A DNA stretch of 64,000 nt from Artemisia argyi. Its lineage: Eukaryota > Streptophyta > Magnoliopsida > Asterales > Asteraceae. Positions 22,932 to 33,206 of this stretch are shown piece by piece; position 1 is the stretch's first letter, and each line of letters opens with the position of its first letter. The position numbers were made by a program, and so were the translations under genes. Location of the stretch: positions 100,282,871 to 100,346,870 of the forward strand of contig CM060695.1 in the NCBI GenBank assembly GCA_030686995.1, in the 5' to 3' direction. The notes beneath the pieces were generated by a model. The model was not told where the DNA came from, made no database searches, and saw only the letters and a list, made by a program, of their open reading frames with translations.

Positions 22932-22969
22932 GTGCTTGGAGCAACCCGAGTCGACGATCCAAAGACATA

Positions 22970-23839
22970 TTACGATAACCTGCCAAGAACAGAAGAGTTT
23001 GTATTTGGAAACCGTTTTGAATTTGGTTCCATGGGGTTAGGAGTAAAATCTAAATCACACTCATAAACAGTTGCTACTTGTTTAGCTTGAGCTATTTCTA
23101 ATTTTCTGTTCTGAAGAGTGAACTCTCTACCCGTTGGAATCCACATACAAAACTTAAGGTAGTTCCTAGGCATTCGACTAATAATGGTAAACCTAAAGTG
23201 TGCAACTAATCTTTCTATAGATCTAGATCTAGCACTAGGTCTTTTTAGAACATTCTTCTGTTTAGGCGTAACATTCACATTCTTAGAAACACATTCATCA
23301 TGAACATCATTAATTAAACATTTCTTGAATATTAAACAAACAGAGTCATTACATGCATTAGAACCAGTACTTTCGACATTACATTCAGATGAATCATGTT
23401 TCTTATTACAAAGCGATAAATTCCTAGGGTGTTCTTCTACTTCTTGAACTTTATTCTTGCTACTACTCGTAGAGACAGGCGAGACTCTATTGTTCCTTGT
23501 ATTGCTCCTAGGCTTTAGTTTACTGCTCCTAGAGGTGCTTTCTAATCCTGTAGAAGGTAAGGCACACGCATTAGGAATTATATTGTTGTCCTTTTTAGCA
23601 TCACTAGACTTTTTAGAATTATCCTTTTTACACGCATTTGTCTTAGATGTTGAGGCAGACGCACTAGTGGGACTAATCCTAAAATGGCCAGGTGCTATCA
23701 CATTTGATGTTTCGACAACCGCTTTTCCTTTATCAACAATCTTAACATTTTCACTTTTCTTTGGCAAGGGTGTTGGAGTGACTGGTTTTGTCAAATCCTT
23801 TTTCTCATCGACTTTTAGAGCAAACCTTGAAATTGACAT
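22970..23839 (-). pseudogene. Gag-pol junction region of the copia element, in a shifted frame
   Basis: This 289-codon frame overlaps the end of the long gag frame (23815) by 25 bp and stops at 22970, 39 bp before the pol frame. It is Ser/Lys/Asn-rich without a clear domain; its C-terminal part resembles spacer sequence before protease. The overlaps suggest that one frameshift on each side broke an originally continuous polyprotein. Confidence 0.65.
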
Positions 23840-26800
23840 TTTGGTTTTTGAACCGGGTTTGAAACATTTGGTTTCTCCGAAGTCAATGGTTTTGCAAACT
23901 TAGTTTCCTCACCCTTTCCTTTTTGACTTTCAAGTTGAGCCCTCAAAAGATCATTTTGCTCTTTCATGTTCTTTAAGTCATGCTCATACGACAATTTGTC
24001 ATACTTGCATTCTTCCTTTTTTCGATCAAGTTGTTTAAAATATGACACATTTTCTTTTTCAAGCTTTATAAGAGCATTTTCATTTTTTGAAACAATTTCG
24101 GAGGTCTCAGCTCTCAGTCTTTCATCGTCTTGAACAGAATATGTTTGTAAAATGATGGACATAATATCAGTGGTCATAACAGCTTCGAAGAGAGAATCAT
24201 TTAGGTTTTCCAAAACATTCATGTTTTCACGAGTATCATTAGCTTCGTTTACCAGGGATTTGTGGTCCTTGACAAAGTCGGCCGTTTCTTTTAAGAAAGC
24301 TTGTTCAAAATGGATTACCCTCGCACTGATGTTATTCAGTGGGATAGTAATTTCGTTTTCAAAAACCTTTTTCTGTTCGATATGAAAACTAGAATGCCAG
24401 TTGTTAATATTGATGGTAGTTTTCGATTCAACAATATTTTGAAGTTCTTGAATTCTCTTTTTAACGTCATCAAGAATGTCTCTAGCCTCACTTGTATTAA
24501 AAGTGTTGTTAGAGGACATTTGTTCTATTTTTGAAAGAGATTTGGAAACAACTTTCTTTTTAGACAAGAATTTCGCAAATGGTCGTTTTATGGAAAACGC
24601 AGATGGTTCTGTTTGTGGAACAAAAGTAATTCCCGAAAGTTTGTTCAATTTGTTGTAATCAATGGGTTTCAAATCCTTTTGTTTCATTTTATTTATGCTC
24701 TCTTCGACAAGTTCTATCGTTTCCACAGAATCCCGAACGATAGGAGGATCATGTTTGGTGTAAATCACATAACCATTATACAAAGCATTATGTTCTTGCT
24801 GAGCTTTCTTGAGATTACAAGGAGTTTTGTTTCCAAGAGCCATTTTATATTTCGTATGATAAATCGGATTAGTTTGATTTGAAATCATTTTCATTGTTTG
24901 ACTTGACTGACCCGACTTAACCACTAATTCTTCTAAATGTGCAATCATGTGTTCTGACTCTACGATTTCTTCCAAAAGTTTGTCTTCTTTCTTTGCAAAG
25001 TCCTTTTTCAACTCATCCCTTTCTTTTTCAAGATTGGTATAAGCTGTTTTTTGTTTAGAAAGTTGGTATTGTAAATCAGAAATTTCCGCGTTTAAAGATT
25101 TTATCTTTTTGAAAGAATTAACATCAAGTGTATCAAACTTGAGTTGCAATTGTTTTTCCTTTGAAACGGAATTTTGATAACCAGTTTCTAATTCAGACAA
25201 TCTTTTGTTATGAAATTCAAAAGCTTTAACGTTTTCTTTGTAACTCTCAAGCTCAGCGGTCAATTTTACATTCGCGGCCTTAACATCGCGATTGACCTTT
25301 TGCACATTCTCAATTTCAATACGACAGTTATTCAATAATGATTCAAATAAAGAACGTGTTTCCTCATCATTCTCAGCATGCTGTGAAACGAAGCCTCCAT
25401 TATGATTCACATCTGGAGTTGCTGAAAGAGTATTGCTACTACTTGGCGTGTCCAGATATGTATCATAAGTGGGTGCTAGCTTCTCAGAATGTTGTTCCTC
25501 ATGAGGAGACATATCAAATATATCATTATTGTGACATGTGTTGAAGTTTGATACCTCAGATGGTGCATTGGTGTCATAAACAGGAAGTGTGTCAGAATCC
25601 GTGTCATACTTAGCTTCCTGAAGATTCGCCATAAATATGCAGTTCGCATCGATATCCTCTCTATCTTCCATGTCATCCATAAGAGCCATAAAATCATTCT
25701 CCTCTGCGTTCAACTGAAACCCTGCCTGAACCTTTTGTGCCAACATTACTGCTTTCTGCAAGTACTCTAGATCTTTCTTGTTCGGCTTAGTAGGACAGTT
25801 CCTTGCCATATGACCTACACCCTGACAGTTGAAACACTTAATCGGATTACCCTGATTCACATTTCCCAAATTTCCAACAACTGGAGCTGCAACATTCCTA
25901 TTCTGATTACCCATTGCCTGATTACCAACATTCTGACCCCTCTGATTTCCAACAAACTGACCCATCTGATTCCCTGCATACTGACCATGCTGATTCCCTG
26001 CATACTGACCTGCATTCTGCATATTCTGATTGCCCATATTAAATCCAGTAGCATATCCTTGCTGATTCCCATAAACTCCAACCATTTGGCCTCCGTTGCC
26101 TATATTGAAACTCGGCTGAGCGATCTGCCTGTTGCGAGTATTCGATGAAATCCTTTGGTTGTTGTTTGTTGGTGTAGAATAGCGTCCTTGGAATGCCTTT
26201 GACAGAAAAGCAAACGCTTGTGTCAATGCTGCAGAAGCTTCATCATTTTCAGTGAATTCTGGTTCATGGAATTGAGGGTATTGCTGTTGTGGAATAACAT
26301 GTTGTTGTTGCTGTGGGTAGAACTGTTGTTGGTAGACTGGTGTTGGTTGTTGAACGTATGATGGTTGCAAGTAGTTGTGAGTGGAAGATGATGATGATTG
26401 TTGTGTGTTTACTGGTAGCGGTGTTGGTGTAGTAGCAATTAATGCGAGAGGATCATGATTCTTTGCCAATTTTTCTTTCCTTACTTCATTAGCCTCAGCT
26501 TGGTTTTGCTTCAAAAAGTCATAGAGTTGATCATAATTCACCTTATGTAAGTCCTTTGTTTGATTGACAATTGTAACATAACGACCCCATTCTTCTGGAA
26601 GGTTATTGATGAATTTGATGTTTGTTGCAATTGTTTGAGGTGTCAACTTGTTTCTGATTAACTCATTCATCAAAGTGCAAAACCTTGTGTAGTAAGATTC
26701 AATCTGTTCACCTTTAGTGGATGTAAAGTTCTCCCATTCAGTAAGAAGTTTGTTCTCAACGTCTTGTTGTCCAATCTCTGTTCCATGACATATCCTTCTA

Positions 26801-27174
26801 ACACGTTCCCACATAGCATAAGCAGTTTCACAACTGTCGACCGCAGCAAAGATCTCCCGTGGTAATCCAAGTTGGATTAAATGCATTGCCAAATCATCAG
26901 CGGCGATCTGCTTCTTGTCTTCCTCTGTGTAATCTGCTTCTGTTTGTTCACGCACGAATGGTTGAGTAGGAGGTGTTGTATTTGGATTACCTTCAATTTG
27001 AACTTGTCTTGGCTTGAATGGACCATTTGTAATGGAGTTGATCACTAATTTACCATCAGGCTTTGTTTTGATGTAACGAAGCATGCGGCTTGTCCATGGG
27101 AGATATCCACCTTTTTCAAGCATTGGAGGTCGATTTTCCGCACCGGCTGCATGAATGTCTTGCTGAGTTGCCAT
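23815..27174 (-). CDS. Copia gag with zinc knuckle and long coiled coil, 1119 aa
   Basis: The first part (residues about 15-220) is a copia gag domain: an early GGYLPWTSRMLRYI motif, AYAMWERV, then NNLPEEW. A Gln-rich region with repeated GNQ units follows (about 340-430), then a CCHC knuckle CFNCQGVGHMARNC (about 450). The second half (about 600-1100) is Lys/Glu/Leu-rich and likely coiled coil. The ATG at 27174 follows a leader of about 1.1 kb after the primer site. The frame ends at 23815, where sequence resembling its continuation appears in another frame. The length is larger than that of typical copia gag because of the coiled-coil extension. Confidence 0.85.
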   Translation of the reverse strand: MATQQDIHAAGAENRPPMLEKGGYLPWTSRMLRYIKTKPDGKLVINSITNGPFKPRQVQIEGNPNTTPPTQPFVREQTEADYTEEDKKQIAADDLAMHLIQLGLPREIFAAVDSCETAYAMWERVRRICHGTEIGQQDVENKLLTEWENFTSTKGEQIESYYTRFCTLMNELIRNKLTPQTIATNIKFINNLPEEWGRYVTIVNQTKDLHKVNYDQLYDFLKQNQAEANEVRKEKLAKNHDPLALIATTPTPLPVNTQQSSSSSTHNYLQPSYVQQPTPVYQQQFYPQQQQHVIPQQQYPQFHEPEFTENDEASAALTQAFAFLSKAFQGRYSTPTNNNQRISSNTRNRQIAQPSFNIGNGGQMVGVYGNQQGYATGFNMGNQNMQNAGQYAGNQHGQYAGNQMGQFVGNQRGQNVGNQAMGNQNRNVAAPVVGNLGNVNQGNPIKCFNCQGVGHMARNCPTKPNKKDLEYLQKAVMLAQKVQAGFQLNAEENDFMALMDDMEDREDIDANCIFMANLQEAKYDTDSDTLPVYDTNAPSEVSNFNTCHNNDIFDMSPHEEQHSEKLAPTYDTYLDTPSSSNTLSATPDVNHNGGFVSQHAENDEETRSLFESLLNNCRIEIENVQKVNRDVKAANVKLTAELESYKENVKAFEFHNKRLSELETGYQNSVSKEKQLQLKFDTLDVNSFKKIKSLNAEISDLQYQLSKQKTAYTNLEKERDELKKDFAKKEDKLLEEIVESEHMIAHLEELVVKSGQSSQTMKMISNQTNPIYHTKYKMALGNKTPCNLKKAQQEHNALYNGYVIYTKHDPPIVRDSVETIELVEESINKMKQKDLKPIDYNKLNKLSGITFVPQTEPSAFSIKRPFAKFLSKKKVVSKSLSKIEQMSSNNTFNTSEARDILDDVKKRIQELQNIVESKTTININNWHSSFHIEQKKVFENEITIPLNNISARVIHFEQAFLKETADFVKDHKSLVNEANDTRENMNVLENLNDSLFEAVMTTDIMSIILQTYSVQDDERLRAETSEIVSKNENALIKLEKENVSYFKQLDRKKEECKYDKLSYEHDLKNMKEQNDLLRAQLESQKGKGEETKFAKPLTSEKPNVSNPVQKPKCQFQGLL

Positions 27175-27470
27175 TGATGAAGTGTAGATTGATAAAGTTG
27201 ATTCTTGGATCGTTCCAATGAAGTAGGAGTTGTGTTTAGTGTAAGTTGATGCAAGTATTTATGATGAAAAATTTGATCTAAAACCTTAAAACCTCAATAA
27301 CTTCTTCTCGGAGCGTTTTTAGGCCTCGAAACTTAGGTTGAATTCATTCAAAGTGTCCTTCTTCTCTGTTTCACGGTCGTTTTGACAGCTTATTCGTCGA
27401 AAACGGAGTTACGGTTCAAAAGTTATGGCCTTTTGAAGTTTGGATGTCAAAAGTCAAAAACTTACGCGTA

Positions 27471-28000
27471 AACCTTTAATCTTATGCGTAAACAATAATC
27501 TTAAGCGTAAAGGGTAAACTTAGGCGTAAACAGAATCTTATGCGTAAAGTAAATGTTATGCGTAAACAAAAGTTATGCGTAAACAGTAATCTTATGCGTA
27601 AGAAAATTCTTAAGCGTAGAATTAGTAGTTTATGCGTAAGCTATTTGTTTATGCGTAAGATTTATGTTACGCGTAAGGTTTAGCTTATGCGTAAGATTTT
27701 TACGCGTAAGGTTTACAAACCAAACTGATCTCTCAAACTTATCCAAGCTTGAAAGATATCCCGTGTCGAAGTATTCCACAAACTTATCCAAGTCAGGGAA
27801 GTACTGAGTAAGCTCTGATCGTTGAAGAAAACTTATGCGTAGGATCTTTTGCGTAGAAAACTTATGCGTAGGATCTTAAGCGTAGATCTTATGCGTAGGA
27901 TTTCACCTTTTGCGTAGGAATCCACCTTGAGCGTAGAAAAAGGGTTTTAGGCAAAAACTTACGCGTAGAAACAGGGTTTTGGGTAAAAACTTACGCGTAA
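27471..28000 (-). repeat. Dispersed array of TTACGCATAAG-type motifs in the copia leader
   Basis: About 23 copies of a motif read as CTTATGCGTAA on the plus strand (core GCGTA followed by A or G) are packed into some 530 bp between the primer site and gag. Copies vary in the three bases before GCGTA (TAT, TAA, TAC, TTT) and in spacing. The array lies in the untranslated leader of the element RNA. Confidence 0.8.
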
Positions 28001-28250
28001 ACGTGCCAAACAGCTCAAAAATACGATTTTTTCAACCAAAAACACATTTTTCACTTGTTTCTTTTGATCAAATCTTTCCCAAAACACTTAGAATCAATAA
28101 AACTTCAATAAAGTTCACGACTTTAACACTAAAGATACGTAAAAATCAAAACTTTTAAAGAAAAGCACACGTTTTTAAATGAAAAACGTAACTTTTAAAG
28201 GAAAAGTTTGATAAAAACGATTTTCACACACTCCTAAACCATTGTTAGGC

Positions 28251-28261
28251 GATTGATACCA
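28251..28261 (-). other. Primer binding site of the copia element
   Basis: The minus strand reads TGGTATCAATC, matching the initiator tRNA-Met primer consensus in its first eight bases. It lies 2 bp inside the 5' LTR (28264). Confidence 0.8.
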
Positions 28262-28263
28262 CT

Positions 28264-28684
28264 TGTAGGACCTTAAAACTATCAACTTTAACACAAATGT
28301 AAGCACTAGATGAAGTAAAGATGGTGACTTGATGTAATATATGTGTGGCGTTAAACTTGAAAGAGAATTATAAGATGAAGAGAACTTTTATTAATAAAAC
28401 ACACACAATACACACACAAGCACACACCTCAAATGAGCATTTGAGGTGTTTAAATAGTTGGTTACATGAGAAGCCCTAAAGGCTTTCTATGGGCTTGGGC
28501 TTGGGCTTGGGCTTGGACTTGGTTATACGACTAGATAATAAGGCTTATATAACATTGCACATAACATATTAGCTTGCCAAGTCCAAAGCCCAATGCCTAT
28601 CCTATTCCATAAACTAAGACACATTACAAAGTTCCTAATATGAGAATGACCATCACTTCTAAATACATATTTTTAATGCTAACA
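28264..28684 (-). repeat. 5' LTR of the copia element, 421 bp
   Basis: In plus orientation it begins TGTAGGACC and ends GCTAACA. It is nearly identical to 16481-16889 and is 12 bp longer because of two extra GGGCTT units near 28500. Confidence 0.9.
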
Positions 28685-28689
28685 AAAGG

Positions 28690-30085
28690 AAACTTGGAAT
28701 TTGAATTAAAGAAAGCTTAAATTGCATTACAGGAACTGAGTTCAAACTTTTTGAAGCACTAAAATCTATTTTTACATTAATTCGACATAACTATTTTTAG
28801 CTAAAAACTACTCATCTCTTCTCAGCCTCCTCTCTCCCTTTTATATTGAAGAATTAGGGTTTAGGAGTGTTCCCTTGTCCTTTCCCAACAACTTTCTTAA
28901 CCATTGGATGAGTACGATTTAATCTTGGCCATTCTTGGATTTTGGCGCCCAAAATTAGTACAAAGGCGCATGCTTCTGATAACGTGTTTAGGGGTGATAT
29001 AATTGGGATTTAGGTAACTGTTTGGGGGCTTGGCAGTGTGTAGGGTGATGATGAGAGGGGGGAGTCACATGTGACTAGTTTTGAGGTGTGTGGTTTGGCA
29101 GTAGAGTGGTTTTGGTGGGAGAAAGGTGGGTTTGACCACCTTGTTTGACCCTGGAATAATAAAAACGGGGTTTTATTACTAAGGGAATGGGCTTGGGGTG
29201 GCTTTTGGGCTTGTGTGGTGGACCAAGGGAAAGGTGGGCTTGGGGTGTTGTGTTTGTTTTGGATTTGGATTTTGGGGGATCATGGGATCCGTTTGGTTTT
29301 GTAGGAACAATACCACAAGGACCAATTTTGCCAACTGCTGAAACTTATGGACCAATCTTGCCTACTTTCCAAACATATTCCAAGGTCCATTCTTGCCAAA
29401 GTTGAATAACACAAGGACTATACATGATATTTTCCAAAAACAAAATTTTCTAGGGACCATATTTGCCAATTTTGAAACTTCAGGGGCCAAATGCGTAATT
29501 TCTTCAAAACTTTCACCCAGGTACCATTTTTGATAACTTTTGACTTTTAAATGCCTTGGGTGACTTTTCTTACAAAACAAAGGCCTAGGGACTAAATTTG
29601 ACAAGTTTTGAAAGTTGAGGGACTGAAACTGCCAATTTTGCAAACTTTGTTCGTTTTTCAACTGTTTTTAATCATTTTGCATCTGAAACATATCAAACAC
29701 AATCCCTGGGATATTTTCAGTATTTTGACGCACATTTGAGTATTTTTGGATGTTTTGGCAGTTCAAATTGACCAAAAATGATGAGTGTTTGAGCACTCAT
29801 CAAAAATCAAGGAATGATTTTTGGTCAAAGGAGGAGCGAAAAATATGTTGATTTTTCCAAAAATATAAAAGTTTCTAATTGTCTTAGAAAACGCGGTGCA
29901 AGTATAGGCTAAGGTTGCGGATAAGTAAAACTTAAAACGCAAATTTCTGTTTTGTAAGGCACATGGTCTATTTGATAACATTTTAACTTAATTATCAAAA
30001 ATTCCCTAATTGATCATGAGTGTACTAAACATTAATCTGATGCGAGGAAAATTGAAGTAGTTGGTTTTCGTTATGCGCATGTTGT
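28690..30085 (-). other. Unclassified insertion, right part, LTR-like
   Basis: Continues the segment cut by the copia element. A minus-strand TATA-like box (CTTCAATATAAAAGG, about 28838-28852) follows a pyrimidine-rich stretch, as in an LTR promoter. Repeated phrases such as GGACCAATTTTGCCAA occur at about 29300-29650. Its right edge is where similarity to the gypsy LTR resumes (about 30085). No coding domain is visible. Confidence 0.4.
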
Positions 30086-30299
30086 TTAAACGACGTTTAA
30101 ACCAAACGTATAGTTTTTTAATAACTTTTGCGAAAATGATCCGATGAGCGTTAAACTTTTATTTTATCATGGAAATAATTTATCTCACGAGAATATGAAA
30201 TAAAAATTTCGGAAATGAATAGTGAAAGTGAATAGTAAAAATGAATAGTAAAAATTTGGGATTAGATAGTAACCTGAAAATGCGAATTGTTACACTAAT

Positions 30300-30811
30300 G
30301 AACCTTCTCGAACTCTTTAAGATATCAATGACAATATGTGAGTTGATAATGTATTATGCTATTCATTGATTTATTAATATGACATGCTTAGACTAACCAT
30401 CTGTAAACTTTTTTGATACATATTATGTTTGATACATTTCCTTAAAGAATTACTATTTTTGATGTTTAAAAAATTAATGGTGTTGGTAGTATCAGTTGTA
30501 TTGAGTGTGAAATTGTTTGATCGAAGAATCTTACGTTGTGACAGAGATGGCAACCATTACAATCACACAGCTAACGTCGTGTACAAAGACGTCCTTCATC
30601 ACCTTTAATTTTTCCATTTTTATTTTATTATATCTTTTTATCTTTTAAACAATAAATTCAAAGTTATTTATGTTAACATTATTATCTTTCAGCATTATAC
30701 ATTTAGCGTATTAAATTTTTACATCATGTTTGTACTATATTTTTAGGTTTAATAATAAAATATTTTATGGAAAACAAGGGTGATTTCCACAAAACATTTA
30801 ATGGAAAACAA
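30300..30811. other. Unassigned sequence between solo LTR and foldback element
   Basis: Continuation of the pre-insertion locus from 9549. It is AT-rich, with no recognised gene. A 16-bp phrase, ATGGAAAACAAGGGTG, is present twice (about 30767 and 30800), the second copy overlapping the end of the foldback element. Confidence 0.4.
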
Positions 30812-31011
30812 GGGTGCGTTTAGTTGAGGGAAAACACCCTTTTTCTCTACAAAATGTTTTGTGAAAAACAAGGAAAATAGAGATCGCGTTCAAATTACTG
30901 TTTTCCAATAAAATTCTCTACAAAACACAAAATTCCTATTTCTAACTTTAATACACAAAACTACAAAACATTTTTTTTTCCACCTAATTTCCATTAAAAT
31001 ACCCCAAATCC

Positions 31012-32100
31012 GTTTTCGTCAGTTGTTATACGTTTTCGGTTGATTTTTTACGTTTTCGTCCATTTTTTTACGTTTTCGTCAGATTTTTTACGCTTTCGTC
31101 TGATTTTTTACGTTTTCGTCCGTTTTTATTTTACTTTTTCGTCATATTTTTTACGTTTTCGTCCGATTTTTTACGTTTTCATCTTATTTTTTATGTTTTC
31201 GTCCATTTTTTTTACGTTTTCGTCAGATTTTTTTAAGTTTTTGTCCCATTTTTTACGTTTTCGTCCGTTTTTTACGTTTTTGTCAGATTTTTTACGTTTT
31301 CGTCCGATTTTTTACATTTTCGTCGGTATTTTTAAGTTTTGGTCATATTTTTTACGTTTTCGTCAGATTTTTTACATTTTCGTCCAATTTTTTACGTTTT
31401 CTTCTGATTTTTTACGTTTTCGTCTATTTTTTTACGTTTTCGTTAGATTTTTTACGTTTTTGTCAGATTTTTTACGTTTTCGTCTGTCTTTTTTACGTTT
31501 TCGTCAGATTTTTTACGTTATTGTCCGTTTTTTTTTACGTTTTCGTCAAATTTTTACGTTTTTGTCAGATTTTTTACGTTTTCGTCAGATTTTTTACGTT
31601 TTCTTCCGTTATTTTACGTTTTCGTCAGATTTTTTACGTTTTTATCCGATTTTTTATGTTTTCGTCACATTTTTTACGTTTTCGTCCGTTTTTTTTACGT
31701 TTTTGTCAGATTTTTTACGTTTTCATCCGATTTTTTTACGTTTTCACATGTTTTTTTTACGTTTTCATCCATTTTTTACTTTTACGTCAGAATTTTTAAA
31801 TTTTCGTCCGATTTTTTACGTTTTCGTCTTTTTTTTACGTTTTGGTTAGATTTTTTACGTTTTTGTCCGATTTTCTACGTTTTCGTCTTATTTTTTACGT
31901 CTTCGTCCATTTTTTTTACGTTTTGTTCATATTTTTTATGTTTTCGTCAGATTATTTACATGTCCGTCTGATTTTCGTCTGTTTACTTACGTTTTCGTGG
32001 GGTTTTCTACATATTCATCCGTCTTCGCTCGTTTTACTATATTTTCTTACGTTTTTATCCGTTCTTTGATGTTTTTTTACGTTTTCGCCCAGTTTTAATG
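31012..32100 (+). repeat. Minisatellite array, left arm, 20-bp unit
   Basis: About 50 degenerate copies of AGATTTTTTACGTTTTCGTC run head to tail for about 1.1 kb. Each copy holds an ACGT core and a CGTC. Variation is mostly single-base change and T-run length. A 20-bp period without stops gives artificial open frames rich in Phe. Confidence 0.9.
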
Positions 32101-32179
32101 TTTACTTATGTTTATTTACATTTATGTCTATTTTTTTACATTTTTGTTAGACGAAACCTAAAAAAACATAAATTAAAGA

Positions 32180-33206
32180 TGAAAACGTAAATGAAAGATG
32201 AAAACGTAAATCAGAAGAAACGTAAAAAATCGGAAGAAAACGTAAAAATCGGAAGAAATAATAAAAAAAAATGAAAATATTAAAAAAACGACAAATACAT
32301 AAAAAAAAATATGACGAAAACGTAAAAAACAGATTGAAACATAAAAAATCAGACGAAAACGTAAAAAATCTGACAAAAACGTAAAAAAAAAAGGACGAAA
32401 ACGTATAAAATCTGACGAAAACGTATAAAAAACGGAGGAAACATAAAAAAGCAGATAAAAACGTAAAAAGCTAGACGAAAACGTAAAAAAAACATCCAAA
32501 AACGTAAAAAATATGACGAAAATATAAATAAACTGACGAAAACATAAAGAAACGGACGAAAACGTATAAAAACTGACGAAAACGTAAAGAAACGGACGAA
32601 AACATAAAAAATCGGACAAAAACGTAAAAAAGGACGAAAACGTAAAAAGACTGAAGAAAATGTAAAAAAACTGACGAAACTGTAAAACATCTGACAAAAA
32701 CGTCAAAAAAAACAGACGAAAACGTAGAAAAACAGACAAAAACGTAAAAAAGGGACGAAAACGTAAAAAATCTGACGAAAATGTAAAAAAAATGATGAAA
32801 ACGTAAAAAGTCGGACGAAAACGTAAAAACCAGATGGAAACATAAAAAAATCAGACGAAAACATAAAAAATAGGACAAAAACGTAAAAAAATCTTACGAA
32901 AATGTAAAAAAATAGACGAAAACATAAAAAAGGACGAAAACGTAAAATAAACTGACAAAAACGTAAAGAAACGGATGAAAACGAAAAAAATCGGACGAAA
33001 ACGTAAAAAAACAGACGAGACTGTAAAAAATCTGACGAAAACGTAAAAAAAAAACCGACAAAAATGTAAAAAATTGGACGAAAACGTAAAAAAACGGACG
33101 AAATGTAAAAAAAACAGACGAAAACGTTAAAAAAAAGAAAAAAGAAAAAAACGGACAAAAACGTAAAAATTGGACGAAAACGTAAAAAAAATAGACGAAA
33201 ACGTTA
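32180..33206 (-). repeat. Minisatellite array, right arm, inverted copy
   Basis: About 50 copies of the same unit in opposite orientation (GACGAAAACGTAAAAAATCT) run for about 1.0 kb. The spacer between the arms is about 80 bp, so a transcript of both could fold into a very long hairpin. Confidence 0.9.

Larger units (their letters stand above)
16481..28684 (-). mobile_element. Complete Ty1/copia element, Sirevirus-like, 12.2 kb, TSD AAAGG
   Basis: Both ends carry LTRs (16481-16889 and 28264-28684), flanked by AAAGG at 16476-16480 and 28685-28689. On the minus strand the order is 5' LTR, primer site, a leader of about 1.1 kb with a repeated motif, long gag, protease/integrase, reverse transcriptase/RNase H, then about 2.5 kb without genes but with several polypurine tracts, and the 3' LTR. 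Domain order and motifs are copia. The repeated polypurine tracts and the large non-coding 3' part are features described for Sireviruses. By eye the LTRs differ by seven substitutions over 409 bp and by a 12-bp indel, so insertion is fairly recent. Frameshifts and TGA stops make this copy non-autonomous. Confidence 0.92.
9550..30294 (-). mobile_element. Solo Ty3/gypsy LTR split by nested insertions, TSD CTAAT
   Basis: The left end starts TGTAACACCCCC and the right end finishes GCGAATTGTTACA. Both are the reverse complements of the termini of the gypsy LTR at 1391-4617. The five bases before (9545-9549) and after (30295-30299) are CTAAT, a matching target duplication. Homology to the complete LTR runs through about 9550-12560 and again through about 30085-30294. 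No gag-pol of this element lies between them, so it is a solo LTR formed by recombination and later filled by other insertions. Subtracting the two defined insertions leaves about 7.1 kb, some 3.9 kb more than the related LTR, so a further unresolved insertion is present. Confidence 0.85.

Noticed and set aside
23457..23903. Plus-strand open frame of 148 codons, Leu-rich
   Set aside because: Antisense shadow of the Ser/Lys-rich gag-pol junction region.
31040..31849. Open frame of 269 codons in the minisatellite array (and similar ones on both strands to 33158)
   Set aside because: The frame exists because the 20-bp unit has no stop. The product is a monotonous Phe/Arg/Ser repeat shared by all three frames of the strand, with no start context or domain.
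31012..33206. CRISPR-like array
   Set aside because: The copies are contiguous and degenerate without unique spacers, and the surrounding genes are plant nuclear genes.
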